From NCBI GenBank assembly GCA_013115135.1, contig JABANP010000361.1, positions 1 to 54,428 of the forward strand: a stretch of 54,428 bases of DNA. Reading direction: 5' to 3'. A program made the translations under genes and the position numbers. Origin of the DNA: Perkinsus olseni. Taxonomy: Eukaryota > Perkinsozoa > Perkinsida > Perkinsidae. The stretch's first letter is position 1; each line of letters begins with the position of its first letter. Positions 1 through 10,285 of the stretch are shown here, one piece after another. The notes under the pieces are model-generated. The model did no database searches, was not told where the DNA came from, and worked only from the letters and a program-made list of their open reading frames with translations.

Positions 1-9
1 GAAGGGTAA
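1..9 (+). CDS. Last two codons and stop of an upstream transposase copy
   Basis: The first nine bases read Glu-Gly-stop (gaa ggg taa). The same codons end the minus-strand transposase copy at 857-865, and the bases that follow are its mirror image for about 370 bases. I infer that a plus-strand copy of the same gene ends here and lies outside the window. Only the very end is visible, so identity rests on the mirror symmetry. Confidence 0.4.
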   Translation, partial: EG

Positions 10-865
10 GTAACTTCTTGAACTCTTTTCTATTTTACGTTTCACGTTTCAGGCAGAAACTCAAGAAAAAAATAATTCATGGACGTGTTACACGTGTGTG
101 CTACACGAGCGGACAGAACCTGTCAAGTAACGGACGATTTCATATTTTTATTCCACGGGGTGATCCATGCGGTTCTCAGGAGCTCATCTAATGGCAGCAC
201 AGTGCATTGAATGCATCTCCGGATGTCGGTGGCAGAATGCGAACAGTGCAGCAGTCTTTTCTCTTCCAAGCTCATTGTCGAGTTGGTCAATTGTACTCGG
301 GTTGGTCAATTGTTCTATTTTCGCGGGTGTCTCGCTCTTCCGGAGAGACTTCCGATTGACAACACAACGCGGTAGCGGATGCAGTACGGAAGAGGTATTT
401 ACGGTGAGCTCGCGCGCCCACCTGGCTTTCCCCCTTCTCTTTCCTCCTTTTTTCCCTTTTCCCCCTTCGGGCACATTTTTCCCCCTCGCCGAGCTGGGCG
501 TTGTGTTGTCAATCGGAAGTCTCTCCGGAAGAGCGAGACACCCGCGAAAATAGAACAATTGACCAACCCGAGTACAATTGACCAACTCGACAATGAGCTT
601 GGAAGAGAAAGACTGCTGCACTGTTCGCATTCTGCCACCGACATCCGGAGATGCATTCAATGCACTGTGCTGCCATTAGATGAGCTCCTGAGAACCGCAT
701 GGATCACCCCGTGGAATAAAATATGAAATCGTCCGTTACTTGGACAGGTTCTGTCCGCTCGTGTAGCACACACGTGTAACACGTCCATGAATTATTTTTT
801 CTTGAGTTTCTGCCTGAAACGTGAAACGTAAAATAGAAAAGAGTTCAAGAAGTTACTTACCCTTC
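1..865. repeat. 865-base interrupted palindrome
   Basis: Positions 1-370 are the reverse complement of about 498-865, around a non-palindromic spacer at 371-497 that is rich in C/T runs. In the stretches I compared, the arms differed only in run length: A7 against A6 after position 64, one against two C near 124, T5 against T4 near 155 and T4 against T3 near 257. The outer ends are the stop codons of two transposase genes, so the arms are the shared 3' flanks of two tail-to-tail copies. Open frames inside it are chance frames and are not annotated. Confidence 0.9.
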
Positions 866-1291
866 GGCCTTCCTCCTATCATTCTCCTTCCTCCATCGTT
901 CCCTCTGCCGCGCCTTCTGAACCTCTTCGAGCTCCCTCAGCGACTCCAGACCGTCGAGGAGAGGACACCATCTCCTCTGCGAGTAGCCAGACTCATCTTC
1001 TTTCAACACCTTGAACTGCCTATGCGCGTAAACCTTCCCACCCCTCTCGACGCTCGACGCATATGCTCTTCCACAGCGCGGACATCGCCTCCCAGGAGCA
1101 TCAGGGTCGAGAACCACCGCACCCGCCAAGTTGGCCCTGATTTCCAATTCAGTCTTCTCCAGCCGGGCTACCTCGGCCTCCTTCTTCTCCTTCGCTCCGA
1201 TATCACCTTCCTTGCTCAATGGGCATCGGCCGAACTTGTGCTTCTCGTCATAAATATGACTATTATAACCTTTTCCGCAACAGCTCGCCAC
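857..1291 (-). pseudogene. C-terminal zinc-ribbon part of transposase copy B, frame-shifted
   Basis: This frame carries the last part of the transposase family: a CPRCGRAY motif, then YAHRQFKV and a CPLLDGL segment. They match in order CGKCGRPY, YPHRQFRV and CPLVDNL at the end of the intact copy at 4090-7158. It overlaps the preceding frame (1263-2720) by about 30 bases, so a frameshift separates the catalytic part from this tail. Each copy seems to end in two Cys-Cys ribbons, one before and one after the break, probably DNA-binding. No start of its own is implied. Confidence 0.65.
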
Positions 1292-2720
1292 AAGTTCTGC
1301 ACCTTCTGAGCTTCTTCCGAACAGGCGAATAGGAGGACGATGATGAAGATGATGATGATGATGAGGAGGAGGAGGAGGAGCTGGGAGAGCTGCTTTTGTC
1401 GCGACTCCTATGCCCCCTTCGGTGCCTCTTTCTTCGCTTACTTCTCTTACTCCTCTTACTCCGCTTCTTCCGCTTCTTCCGCTTCCGCTGCAACTCGGAC
1501 TCTAGATCTTCGGCTCCGATCTTACGAGGCCCCGGATCAAGGCCCGCCTCCTTCGGCATCGCCACCTCACCAAGAGAAGCTGCTGCAATACGTTGTGGCC
1601 GAAGTGCAAAGTCGAGTCGGTTGAACTGCTCCCTGCTGTCCAGAGTCATTGAACCATGTTTGGCGGCGAAGTTCATTTCCTTCCTGTCCCGCGATAGCCA
1701 TTGCTCGACCTGCAGTACCGAGATAGGGTGAAGAGCTCTCGGTTGACGCCTCTCTTGCTTGTGAGCTTCCTTCTCAATGTAGAAGTACTCCTCCATATAT
1801 TTATGTCGAAGTAGAGCTGCGGAGGCCTTTGGGAACTCCAACCGGAGCTTGCTGAATATCCTGGACATCTCCGAGTTCACCTCGTGCAGCACAGGGTAAT
1901 TGTCGGGTGTAGAAGATGCAGCTTTCAGTCGAATACGCTTCGCAAGGTCACCGCTCGCTCTGGCAGGAGCAATACCCGGTGGGTCATCGATGGCCCCGTC
2001 CCTCATAACCTCGCTTGGGACCACTTCGATGTGACAATCCCCGCAGCGATCCACATCGGATGCCATGGGCAGAGCATCCGCGTCGTCGGCAGAACCGTCT
2101 GAGCTTCCGTCTTCGGCGTCCTTCTCAATGGCCTCCACATCATCCTCCCCACCCTCTCCATTCTCTAACTTATCGAGCATCTCAAGAAAGCATGTCGCGC
2201 TCCCGGGATCACTCTTTCTAGCCTCTTCCAAGTCTACTGGAAGGTCATCCAGAGATAGGCAGTATTCATACCCCAGCTTCGGTAGCTCATAGTCCACCGG
2301 GGCGAGGCGAAAGTCTTCGTACCGCTCTTGAACCACACTTGGACCGAGGGCCTCCACCGAGCGGGGAGTCAAAGACTCGTCGGGCACCTTCAAACCAAGC
2401 CTGATAGAAGCTCGACGATTATGTCGATGTAACAACCAGTATAATCTCAACTTGTAAAGGTGACAGCTCACCCGGGTAGAAGATCCATACGCCTTCGCCA
2501 TTTGAGAATGGAAGTTTTCGCACCCTGAACTTCCGCGGACGCTGCGGTAGGTGTTCAACTGTAGAGTGGCATGCCCCCTATATGCCGCCGTGCCCGTCCT
2601 AACAACTCCGAGATGGCCCCCTGATTGGCCATCCCCTTGGCCTTCTTGTCCCGCTACCTGTCCCTCTACTTGGCCCTCTCCCTGCTCCTGTAAACAATCC
2701 GATACGCATCTGGGTGACAT
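1263..2720 (-). pseudogene. Transposase copy B, central part without the first two catalytic Asp
   Basis: A frame of about 485 codons. Near residue 65 a GSSGCENFHSQ motif aligns with GTSKCESTHSVL of the intact copy, where the Glu is the proposed third catalytic residue. The following block (RLGLKVPDESLTPR, DFRLAP) also matches. The first 60 residues are Gln/Gly-rich and unrelated, and the DUF6729-like region and both catalytic Asp are missing, so this copy is internally deleted. The C-terminus is very basic (KKRSKRSKRSKRRKR) and runs into a poly-Ser tract encoded by tcc/tca repeats near 1340-1400, an RS-like tail; a Cys-Cys ribbon (RRCRTCG) ends it. It is probably inactive and can only be mobilised in trans. 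Confidence 0.7.
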
Positions 2721-2738
2721 CTGAACGAGACCTATGGA

Positions 2739-2984
2739 CTACGAAGCTAACATTCGCTTACTCGACTTTGGGAAGAAGTTCAGTATGGAGTTCTTCGCCC
2801 GAGTCTCCGTCAGGGTCTTGGCAATCCGTTCCTTCTCCTTGCGAACAATCTCAGGAAGCTTGCCGGACCTTCCTAGGCTGGGCCAGCTCCCCGTCCGAGA
2901 GTAGTGTTCCAGAGCCTGGCGGTAAACGGCCATACTAGGATGGTCAAGCGAGTGACCAATCTTCTTGTGAGACTGACGAGCCAT
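2739..2984 (-). CDS. N-terminal exon of transposase copy B
   Basis: A short frame starting MARQSHKK at 2984. Its residues SHKK, YRQALEHYSRTGSW, GRSGKLP and KEKERI correspond in order to SHKK, YRDALERLRQTGRW, GRSGRLP and EEKDRI in the exon at 3512. The ATG at 2984 is chosen over the upstream one at 3050 because the shared family sequence begins there. The function of this basic segment is unknown; it may bind the element's ends. A stop and about 20 bases separate it from the next frame, so an intron or a deletion joins them. Confidence 0.55.
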   Translation of the reverse strand: MARQSHKKIGHSLDHPSMAVYRQALEHYSRTGSWPSLGRSGKLPEIVRKEKERIAKTLTETRAKNSILNFFPKSSKRMLAS

Positions 2985-3190
2985 GAGAAGGAAAGAAACT
3001 AGCAGAGAGACCAAACAAACTGAACCGAGAGCCACAACGCGTAACCACACTTAGGGAAACTTAGAGAAAAGCAAGATCAGCAAGGGTCGCAAGATCACCG
3101 CGCCCCCAGCAAACGCGCCAGCTGGGTGCGAGGTAAGGTGCACGGTGAGCCCTGAAAACAGTCAAAACAGGGCCTTTTGAGTTAAAAAAA

Positions 3191-3248
3191 GAGCCGCTTC
3201 GAGCGGCGTGGGGCGGCGTCAGCCGCCCCACGCCGCTCGAAGCGGCTC
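3191..3248. repeat. Perfect 58-base palindrome between divergent transposase genes
   Basis: Two 27-base arms (3191-3217 and 3222-3248) are perfect reverse complements around a 4-base loop (gtca). The arms are very GC-rich and begin gagccgcttcgagcggc. It sits about 200 bases upstream of the minus-strand start (2984) and about 260 upstream of the plus-strand start (3512). It could be an element terminus, a transposase binding site or a shared promoter structure; the sequence alone does not decide. Confidence 0.9.
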
Positions 3249-3511
3249 TAACACAGCGGCCGGCGACAAAACAGAAGCGCACGGGGAGCCAACCGCGGAC
3301 CCAAGGTCACCGCGGACCCAAACTTGCTGCGCACTCAGCGGGAACCTCCTGAGCTGGGCTTGGGGGAAAATTATGCCACGAGGGGGGAAAGAAAAAAGAA
3401 AGAAAAAAGAGAAAGGAAAAGAAAGTCAAGCGCGCAAGTTAACCCTGCGCGACTTTCTTGCCAAGTTTGCGCGTGCATTATCGTTGTCTTGCCGAGTCTT
3501 TCATATCCTGC

Positions 3512-3898
3512 ATGGCCAAGCGGCATTCCCACAAGAAAGTGCAACGGCCGCTGCAGCGACCCTTGTACAGAGATGCTCTAGAGCGTTTGCGACAGACTGG
3601 GCGGTGGGAAATTGGAAGATCAGGAAGATTGCCTGCCGAAGTTCAAGAAGAGAAAGACAGAATCTTGGAGGCTCGGCGGAAGGAGGCTTCTTCAAAACTT
3701 CTGCTCTTCATGAATCGGAGTAGCGATATTCGTAATTCTCAGAATCGACCCACCAGGGATCAGTCCAGCCTGGCACTACATCCACTCCAGCCATTCCCAC
3801 AGCTGGGGTTCCTGCGGCGGCGATGGGTACGACGACTGGGCCCGGGAGGAGGATTATCATTGGTACTCAGGATCATCAACACATCAAGAATGGGTTGA
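3512..3898 (+). CDS. N-terminal exon of transposase copy C
   Basis: The ATG at 3512 opens MAKRHSHKKVQRPL, matching the start of the minus-strand copy. The first 75 codons are basic and conserved between the two copies (YRDALERLRQTGRW, GRSGRLPAEV). After that the frame drifts into Pro/Leu/Arg-rich sequence with no match, so the true exon probably ends before 3898 or is interrupted. It precedes the main frame by about 190 bases that hold a tandem duplication. Neighbouring genes give no sign of an operon; this is part of a eukaryotic transposon. Confidence 0.5.
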   Translation: MAKRHSHKKVQRPLQRPLYRDALERLRQTGRWEIGRSGRLPAEVQEEKDRILEARRKEASSKLLLFMNRSSDIRNSQNRPTRDQSSLALHPLQPFPQLGFLRRRWVRRLGPGGGLSLVLRIINTSRMG

Positions 3899-3902
3899 TG
3901 GA

Positions 3903-4113
3903 GGTTCTACTCTGGGCAAGAAAGGGACGGGATCTGAAGCGAAGAGGGCGGCTCCGGAAGGCAAGCGCACGTCTGCTCAGCTTGTTATTGTAATAAGGGG
4001 CAGGCAGGTTCTACTTTGGGCAAGAAAGGGGCGGGATCTGAAGCGGAGAGGGCGGCTTCGGAAGGCAAGCGGGCTCAACCTGATCAGCTTGATGTTGTAA
4101 TAAGGGGCAGTCA
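3903..4113 (+). repeat. Tandem duplication of a 104-107 base unit inside transposase copy C
   Basis: A unit beginning ggttctact (3903) recurs at 4007, and its first bases recur again at 4114. Both full units hold gggcaagaaaggg, gggatctgaagcg and taataaggggcag. Because the spacing is 104 and then 107 bases, the first step breaks the frame (104 is not a multiple of 3). The duplication may be why the N-terminal exon and the main frame of copy C are no longer continuous. Confidence 0.8.
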
Positions 4114-7100
4114 GGTTCTAGAGCGAGGATCGGGCCAGTCAAAGCTCCGAAGACTCTGGCCGAGGTCGGGAATGTCGACACAATTAGATGGTTATGCAAC
4201 GAGCCGTGGAAGTCATATGTCGACTCAACTGCATTTCCTGATGCATCGGTTGCACTGGCAAGGGATTGCTGTATATGGAATCCTCACACAGGAAAATGTC
4301 CGGGGTGCGGTTCCTGTAACCTCACTGTCCTGTCCAAGATGAGCATCCCCAAGGAGATAGTGTGTTTACCTTACTGCTACTCTGCTGTAACTCCCAGGAT
4401 CACCTGTGGAAGCTGCCGCCGGTCATTTTATGGGTGGGACATTGATTACTTGGCAACCCTCCCACTGGCTGTTCAAATTCGATGCCCGTTCATTGCGGGG
4501 AAGGGGAGGGGTATGGACCAGAGCGTTATCGCGCTCTTCAGAAGCTCTCTGATGAGTAATGGCTCTATCAGTAGAACTGTCTCCTTCATAAATTCACAAC
4601 TCCGAGCGGAGTATTTGCTGAGGAAGGAAGCTGTTGCGCGACGCTGGCAGAGCTCGTTGGCAAGTCCATTCCTGACAGCGCCGCCATCCACCAAGGGCGA
4701 GTCTTTTACTCCGAGGGTAGATGCTTGGGATATTGGGTACAAGTTCGTGGTCTCCATATTGCTGAAGGACCATTTTCTGAATGCCCCGTTTTACCGGCGT
4801 GAGCTAGCCGCTCTCGCTCCGGGAAGGACGGTGTCGATCGACTTCCAGAGGCAGGTCTCGAAGAAATGTATTGATGGAAAGGTTACCAGCCAAGCCCTTA
4901 CAGTCATGTCGGAGAGTAACCTTACTATGGGAGTGTTTGTGACTCCAACCACGAGCCTCGCCCATGTTGGGGGAGCGCTAATGGAGGTATGTGGCCGAAA
5001 TGAGAGGATGGGGCTGTCCGCGGTTGAAGTGGTGTTTACCGACTGCGCCTGTTGTGGCAAAGGCGCCCTCACCAATATCCTGGGGCCTGAAAGGCCCCTT
5101 CGGGTACGCCTTGACCCTTTACATATGCTGATGCGCCTGACACGAGGGGCTAATCACAACCATAGTTTGTTTAGAAGGTTTTGTCGGGATTTAAGCCGCA
5201 GCGTATATCTGGAATCTCAAGAAGATATCTCCCTGGTGAAGGCTACCCGACTATCCCTTGGTCTCTCTCCCCATCTCACGAAAACGGATCGAATCCGGCA
5301 CGTGAGACGTACGGTACCCCCAAGCTCTGTACTAGAAGAGCGCGTGAGCCACGTCTATGAATCTTATCGGAGCATCGATGTGAAATGTCTTCGGGAGTGG
5401 ACGCTGTTGCGCGTGGAGAAAATAAAACAAGGGTCGAAGGATCCCTCATTCCAGTCCGTATTGCCCCCGCTTGGGAGTCGTTGGGAACTGCTGTTGCAGT
5501 CTGACTTCGAAAACATCTACGCCAACCAAGTCCAACATATACGCCGGGGATGTGTGAGTGATTCGTATCCCTTCGAAGGCGTCTTCCGCATTGAAGACAC
5601 CAATTACAAGAACCACCCCAGTCTTTCCCTTCCCACTTATGTCAGTGGGAGGGGAACGTCGAAGTGCGAAAGCACGCATTCAGTCTTGGCGAAGGGCTAC
5701 CACATCTGGACGCGTACTACTGCGCAGTTATGGGATCTGCGCTTGTATCTGCAAGTTCATGCTATGAATAGGAGGAAAAGGCTGCGTCTGGGCATGAATC
5801 TACCAGATGAGCATGTTCTGCCCCGGATGGTAGCCGCTAGCGGCGATATGGCTGCGGAGTACTGCGATTTCCGACTGGCTCCGGAGGGATCCGAGCTACC
5901 TTGCTTGGGCTTCGGATATGCGTTCTCGTTGGGGTCACCTGGTGAGCTCGAGACCTTGCGGTCTGATCCGAGGGAGATAGCCAAGAGTCTGGAAGGTGAG
6001 GATATCGATCCCGAGGAGTTATTCATCTTAGAGGAGCTTCCTGAGTGCAGTGAGCAGCTGAGCGGATTGGAATTCCCAACTGATGTATCGGACAGCGAAG
6101 CGCACGAGGGTACTAGTGATGAAAAGGGTGAAGAAGAGTCTATCGCTCTGCCGAGTAAGAAGAGGAGGAAGTTCCATACTCTAAAGTCTTTATCTGGGAC
6201 CGCATGTGTCTATCCCATCGCCGAAGGGTCTGTCATGGCTGGAGCGTTTGGTGAACTGATGAGAATCTACCCGAAATCTGATGCTACAGCTCTTCTTGGC
6301 CTCTATAATGAGAGGTACCTCCGTACTGAGCTGAGGGAGTCCGTTAAGGAGGGCCGCACACCCCGGAGTTATCATCCTACCAGCCTGATCCATGTCGAAG
6401 CCTTCCTCAAGACCAGGCGAAGAGAGTCCGGATTCGCTCGGGAGTGGGGTAGTTTCGATGAGCAGACGATGAAGATCTTCAACAGGCTCGACGACAACCT
6501 TCGTTCATCTTCATCGCAAGATGCGACAGTCCCACATGCGACTCTGCCGCTTGAACGAGTTGATCCTTCTCCCGAAGGGCCTGCTCCCGTGGATCGTGTC
6601 GATATCCTAAACGAGCTCCTCGGCGAGGACGCTGCCCCGGATGATAGGCAGCAGGCTGTCGGAAACCCCAACGGTGGCCATATCGCCGAAGAGAGGAAGG
6701 AAAATATCGTGGACACGTCGGGCCCGTCTCAGCAGGGAAAAGCCACGAAGAATCTCAAGGTTTGTCGGTGGTGTGGGTTACCGCTAAAGAAGGCTCTCAA
6801 TGATCACATACCTGACGGCAGCCCCTTCGGTCTGTGTCCCCTCCGAGACGTCGCAGAGGAGGTAGCGGCTCGGCTAAGGCTCGCAGAGGAACAAAAAATC
6901 ATCGAGGATAAGATCAGCGAAAAACTCAGAGGAGGGGCGACTATCATCGATGGTGGTAAAACAGGGTCCCAGAGAGTGCGCAGCTGCGGGAAATGCGGGC
7001 GGCCATACTCTACCGAGTTAGAATGGTGGGGGACTTTTTACCCTCATCGGCAGTTCAGGGTCGCCAATCAGGGCAGCTACACTCAAAAACTATTCTGCCC

Positions 7101-7158
7101 CCTGGTGGACAACCTCCAACTACTGCAGGAGTATGAGGCGGAGAAGGAGAACCATTAA
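4090..7158 (+). CDS. DDE transposase-like protein (DUF6729-type Cys-rich domain), copy C
   Basis: The longest intact frame in the window. The first ATG is at 4339 (939 codons), but the same frame is open back to 4090 and carries a Cys cluster (KCPGCGSC) that belongs to the domain, so the true start is upstream, by splicing or across a frameshift. Numbering from 4339: Cys-rich region with WD motif at 1-60; SIDF (Asp168); FTDCACC (Asp235); RLDPLHML (259-262); GTSKCES (Glu444). I propose D168-D235-E444 as a DDE triad, by analogy with a widespread animal/protist family sharing DxDCC...LDxxH...GTSxxExxH patterns. A basic SKKRRK near 600 may be a nuclear signal, and two Cys-Cys ribbons close the protein. 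An intact triad suggests recent activity. The stop lies against a tRNA-Ile relic. Confidence 0.8.
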
Positions 7159-7193
7159 TGGCACGTACTCTGAACCGCCTGAGCTAAACGACC
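7153..7193 (-). pseudogene. tRNA-Ile 5' relic at the junction with transposase copy C
   Basis: Read on the minus strand, 7193 to about 7169 matches the first 25 bases of the intact tRNA-Ile at 39020 (acceptor strand and D-arm, ggtcgtttagctcag) with one substitution and one insertion. A weaker match continues to about 7153. The rest of the tRNA is replaced by the 3' end of the transposase gene. The intact partner sits at the same place in the other inverted-repeat arm, so this one was cut by the element or by a rearrangement. Confidence 0.65.
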
Positions 7194-7489
7194 TGTTGAA
7201 TTTCAGGTATTACCAGCCTGGCGGAACGAACATTCACATAACTGCATGGCATTTCAAACTCATTTCGGCATCTACTAATCCAATACCCGAAATCTGATAC
7301 CCAGTACTCGAACGGGAAAGCCATGCTACTCCGATTAATCAGATCTGTACAGTACCCAAGGTAAGCCAGATGACTGATACAGAGCACAGATACACGCCAT
7401 TACCGCACGTGTTCGCGCACGCCCCAGAGACGTATAACACTGAGATTGGCTCTGTGTCAGTTACCCGCCGGTGTGCGCTGCACGGCCTG

Positions 7490-9109
7490 CACAAATTTTT
7501 TATTTTCTCCTCTTCACCGGTAGAAGGCGCTTTGGTCGATGTGGACTCGGGAGAACTTTGGACGGACTGCGACCGACTACTGGCTGCAACCTAGGAGAAA
7601 TATGACGGCTCATTCCACGTCAGCGGCCAAGACCGTGATCTCGTCGGCTCAGTATGACGACGTGCTCCCACCGAGAAGGCCGACTACTAGTCAGCTATTT
7701 TACGAGAATTCCATCAGATATGAGATCTTACCTCATTTGAGGCTCGCATGCCCGGCTGCTCGATGCCACGAAGCCACCTAACGTAGCAGATTTAGCGATT
7801 CACGAAGCGACAGCCTCGAACAGTCGGGATTGACCCGAGATCAGCGGCTCCGTCTCCTTGAGAGCCCTCGAAGTGGATTACCTCATGGACCGATTGGACC
7901 TCAGGTCCCATACTCGTGCGAGACCGTCCGAGTACAGTCCAGCGACATAAACCGACGCTGACCTGTTCACGCTACAATCCACCACCGTCTTCCTCAACAG
8001 CAGCTCTACTTGTCCCGAATGTCGCTGGTGGCAATCGTCGCGCCCATGCATTCGGTCCCGCTGGCTCCCGCACCCAACGTCCGCAGGCAATCAGCAGACC
8101 AGGATGACCACATTCGGACCGCACCGTCCAGTCCAGCCGTCACCTACAAATGACGTCGAGCGGGCGATGGGGAGTAGCTGCCCTTACTATGACTGAGTCG
8201 TCTTGGGAATGTTCGACGGATGAGAGGGGGGCGTGCGAAGCCACAGCATCAATGTGGGGTTTATTGTGGTCCGAGGGGTAGTGACTAGAGAGCGAGGCGA
8301 CTGAGTCCAAGAGAATGATCCAGAAAAAATAGACCCGATGGGATTTGAACCAGCACGGTCATGGTAAGCCGACCCCGATAGTGAATAGAGTCCCCCTAGG
8401 CTCACACTGTCTGACGTCCCACAGATGGAGAACTCCTTGGCTGTCTCCAGTAGCCAGAGAGCATGAGTTGGGAGAGTTACCCAATGACACGCAGTAAGTC
8501 GGATCATCGCACTTCGCAGACCCGACAGGCACGCCTAATGACCGACACACGAGTAAGTCGACTGAGGTAAATATTCAACTGCAGGCTGCGATCATAAGTC
8601 TCCTAGCGTACTGCCAGAGAGGACAACGACTCGTTAGCAGCCCTAACTCGGGACACCCCGTGAGTGCCCTCAGAGGGAGCACCAAACATTGCCACTTCTA
8701 CTAACAACCCATTCCGCATCGAGTAACATGCTAGTCCGAAGACTTTGGAGGGGCCTCCGACCAGTTCTTATGTCCCACAAGCGAAGAGCTCCTCCTTCAC
8801 AAGCGGTGACGAGCCAGTTGCCGCTGCCGTGCCAGGCACAGTCCGTTAGAGGATGAGTGTGCACGCCACCGAGGGTCGACACCAGTCTGAGAGGGAAGCA
8901 TCTTAGGTCCAACGTGGAAGATACAGAAGAGGTCCAGTTGTAGGGCGCTACTGAGTCCCCCCACACCACCTTCCTTCGCTCAAGTCCCATATTTTCGCCG
9001 AGCTGTCAGCACTGGCCGTCGCCAGCTTGCCATGGCTGTTGAAGGTCCCTCGGACGACGCACGCCTCGTGCCCGGTTAGCCGACAGGCAGGTTCCAATCG
9101 CATTGGCAT
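7490..9109 (-). pseudogene. WD40-repeat gene, 3'-truncated copy
   Basis: Reading from 9109 (MPMRLEPA, same start as the arm 2 copy), the exons keep WD repeats ending in LRLWDIRTG (about 8780), LHLWDVRQC (about 8410) and ARVWDLRSN (about 7890). The last part of the gene, present at 36600-37305 in arm 2, is missing, so the propeller cannot close. One segment (around 8730-8750, RPLQSLRT) is longer here than in arm 2, where a small deletion removed it. I call it a pseudogene because the 3' end is lost; whether it is transcribed is unknown. Confidence 0.7.
8324..8390 (-). pseudogene. tRNA-like 3' half in a WD40 intron (arm 1)
   Basis: On the minus strand a T-arm-like stretch (ctggttcaaatcccatc) is followed by gggtcta and six T, as at the 3' end of a tRNA gene with its Pol III terminator. 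A ggtc/gacc stem precedes it. The T stem is imperfect and no proper D-arm is present. It lies in the intron after LHLWDVRQC. The same relic is at 35681-35736 in arm 2. Confidence 0.4.
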
Positions 9110-9145
9110 GCGCGTGGGTGGGAGAAATCCAACGATTAGACTCCT

Positions 9146-9390
9146 TTTCGACGGAGTTGCTTAATACTGGGAGAAGGGATTCGATATCTGCTGATCATCA
9201 GCAACCGCCGCTCGGAAAGGCCCACTCCCTTCAGAAGGTCATTTCCAAAGTGTCACATTCGCCAGTTATAGCATCAACTTGGCAAGTAAGGAAGTCCGTC
9301 CATCGGCATGCCCGGACAAGAGCTCCAATTACGCCGATACGGCACCAAGATCGACTATGCCTTATGCGCGATAGTATCGATCCGACGCTG
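9146..9390. other. Spacer between arm 1 and the retroelement
   Basis: No gene, repeat or RNA recognised. Homology with the other inverted-repeat arm stops at about 9145 and the retroelement begins with tcaag at 9391. Confidence 0.5.
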
Positions 9391-9575
9391 TCAAGACGCG
9401 CTCCGCCGCATCGCATCAGTCAACTGGGAGTGTTGGTGAGACTGTGGTGTAATTAGCCCGAGACCCGAAGACCAGCAGACATCGCCAGGATGTCCAACAC
9501 ACTTCGGGCCAGCGGCCAATACAATATCAGTAGTCACATTGCCTGGCACGCAAGCACACAGGCAATGTCTCCCAG
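9391..9575 (-). repeat. Split direct repeat B2 (outer 3' end)
   Basis: About 185 bases nearly identical to B1 at 9774-9961; both start tcaagacgcgctccgcc and end ggcaatgtctcccag (plus-strand reading). The few differences are single-base changes and indels. Confidence 0.9.
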
Positions 9576-9592
9576 ATAACTAACCAAGGGTA

Positions 9593-9779
9593 AAAGAAAA
9601 TTTCCTCGGAACCGGCCCGGAAGACCTTCTCACGCCGGGTTCCGCCTCATAACCACGAACGCAACATATCGTTGCTACCACTTTGGTCGATTACGGGGCG
9701 CGCGAATAGCTTCAGGCACAATGATGCTTGCTACGCTTGCTTGAACTTGCTCCAGGCAAAGCCCGGACCTTCACTCAAG
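9593..9779 (-). repeat. Split direct repeat A2
   Basis: About 187 bases matching A1 at 14836-15025, from aaaagaaaattt to cttcactcaag (plus-strand reading), with a few indels. It overlaps B1 by the 5-base tcaag core. Confidence 0.9.
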
Positions 9780-9961
9780 ACGCGCTCCGCCGCATCGCAT
9801 CAGTCAACTGGGAGTGTTGGGTGAGACTGTGGTGTAAATTAGCCCGAGACCCGAAGACCAGCAGACATCGCCAGGATGTCCAACACACTTCGGGCCAGCG
9901 GCCAATACAATATCAGCAGTCACATTGCCTGGCACGCAAGCACACAGGCAATGTCTCCCAG
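9774..9961 (-). repeat. Split direct repeat B1
   Basis: About 188 bases matching B2. It directly adjoins A2 through tcaag, so B1-A2 equals the junction a circularised element would have. Confidence 0.9.
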
Positions 9962-10285
9962 CACTCACCCAACAATCCACACGTGACTGTCCCCCTGGAG
10001 CACTACCCGGGATCGCCAACCCGACAAACCCTACCGTTAAACCACCCGGTGGTACCCACCGCAAGGCCAGCAATCCGAGGCCACAACAACACTACTAGTG
10101 CTACACTGCTCCTGCGCTCAGGACACCGTTCAAGCAAGCGGAGGTCTAAGGATGTGTCAGAGAGCAAGCACAACACCCAAGTATTGCAAACACTATACTC
10201 CGCACAGAAGCATCACATGATGCGATGTGAGTCACATCCAAAGACACAAAAGCCCATCACTCCGCACACGAAGCATCGGTGGTCC

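Larger units (their letters stand above)
7160..9145 (-). repeat. Inverted-repeat arm 1 (short arm)
   Basis: This segment is the reverse complement of parts of 34935-39040. Matching landmarks are the tRNA-Ile start (7193 with 39020), the stretch after it down to about 7480, and then 7490-9145, which matches 34935 to about 36600. The roughly 2.1 kb at 36600-38715 in arm 2 has no counterpart here. The two arms differ by scattered substitutions and small indels, so this is an old duplication and not an assembly echo. Confidence 0.88.

Noticed and set aside
167..726. Overlapping open frames on both strands inside the palindrome
   Set aside because: They mirror one another because of the inverted repeat, lack any family match and start and stop at arbitrary points.
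1340..1624. Open frame beginning with Met and Arg runs
   Set aside because: It is the reverse reading of the poly-Ser/basic tail of transposase copy B.
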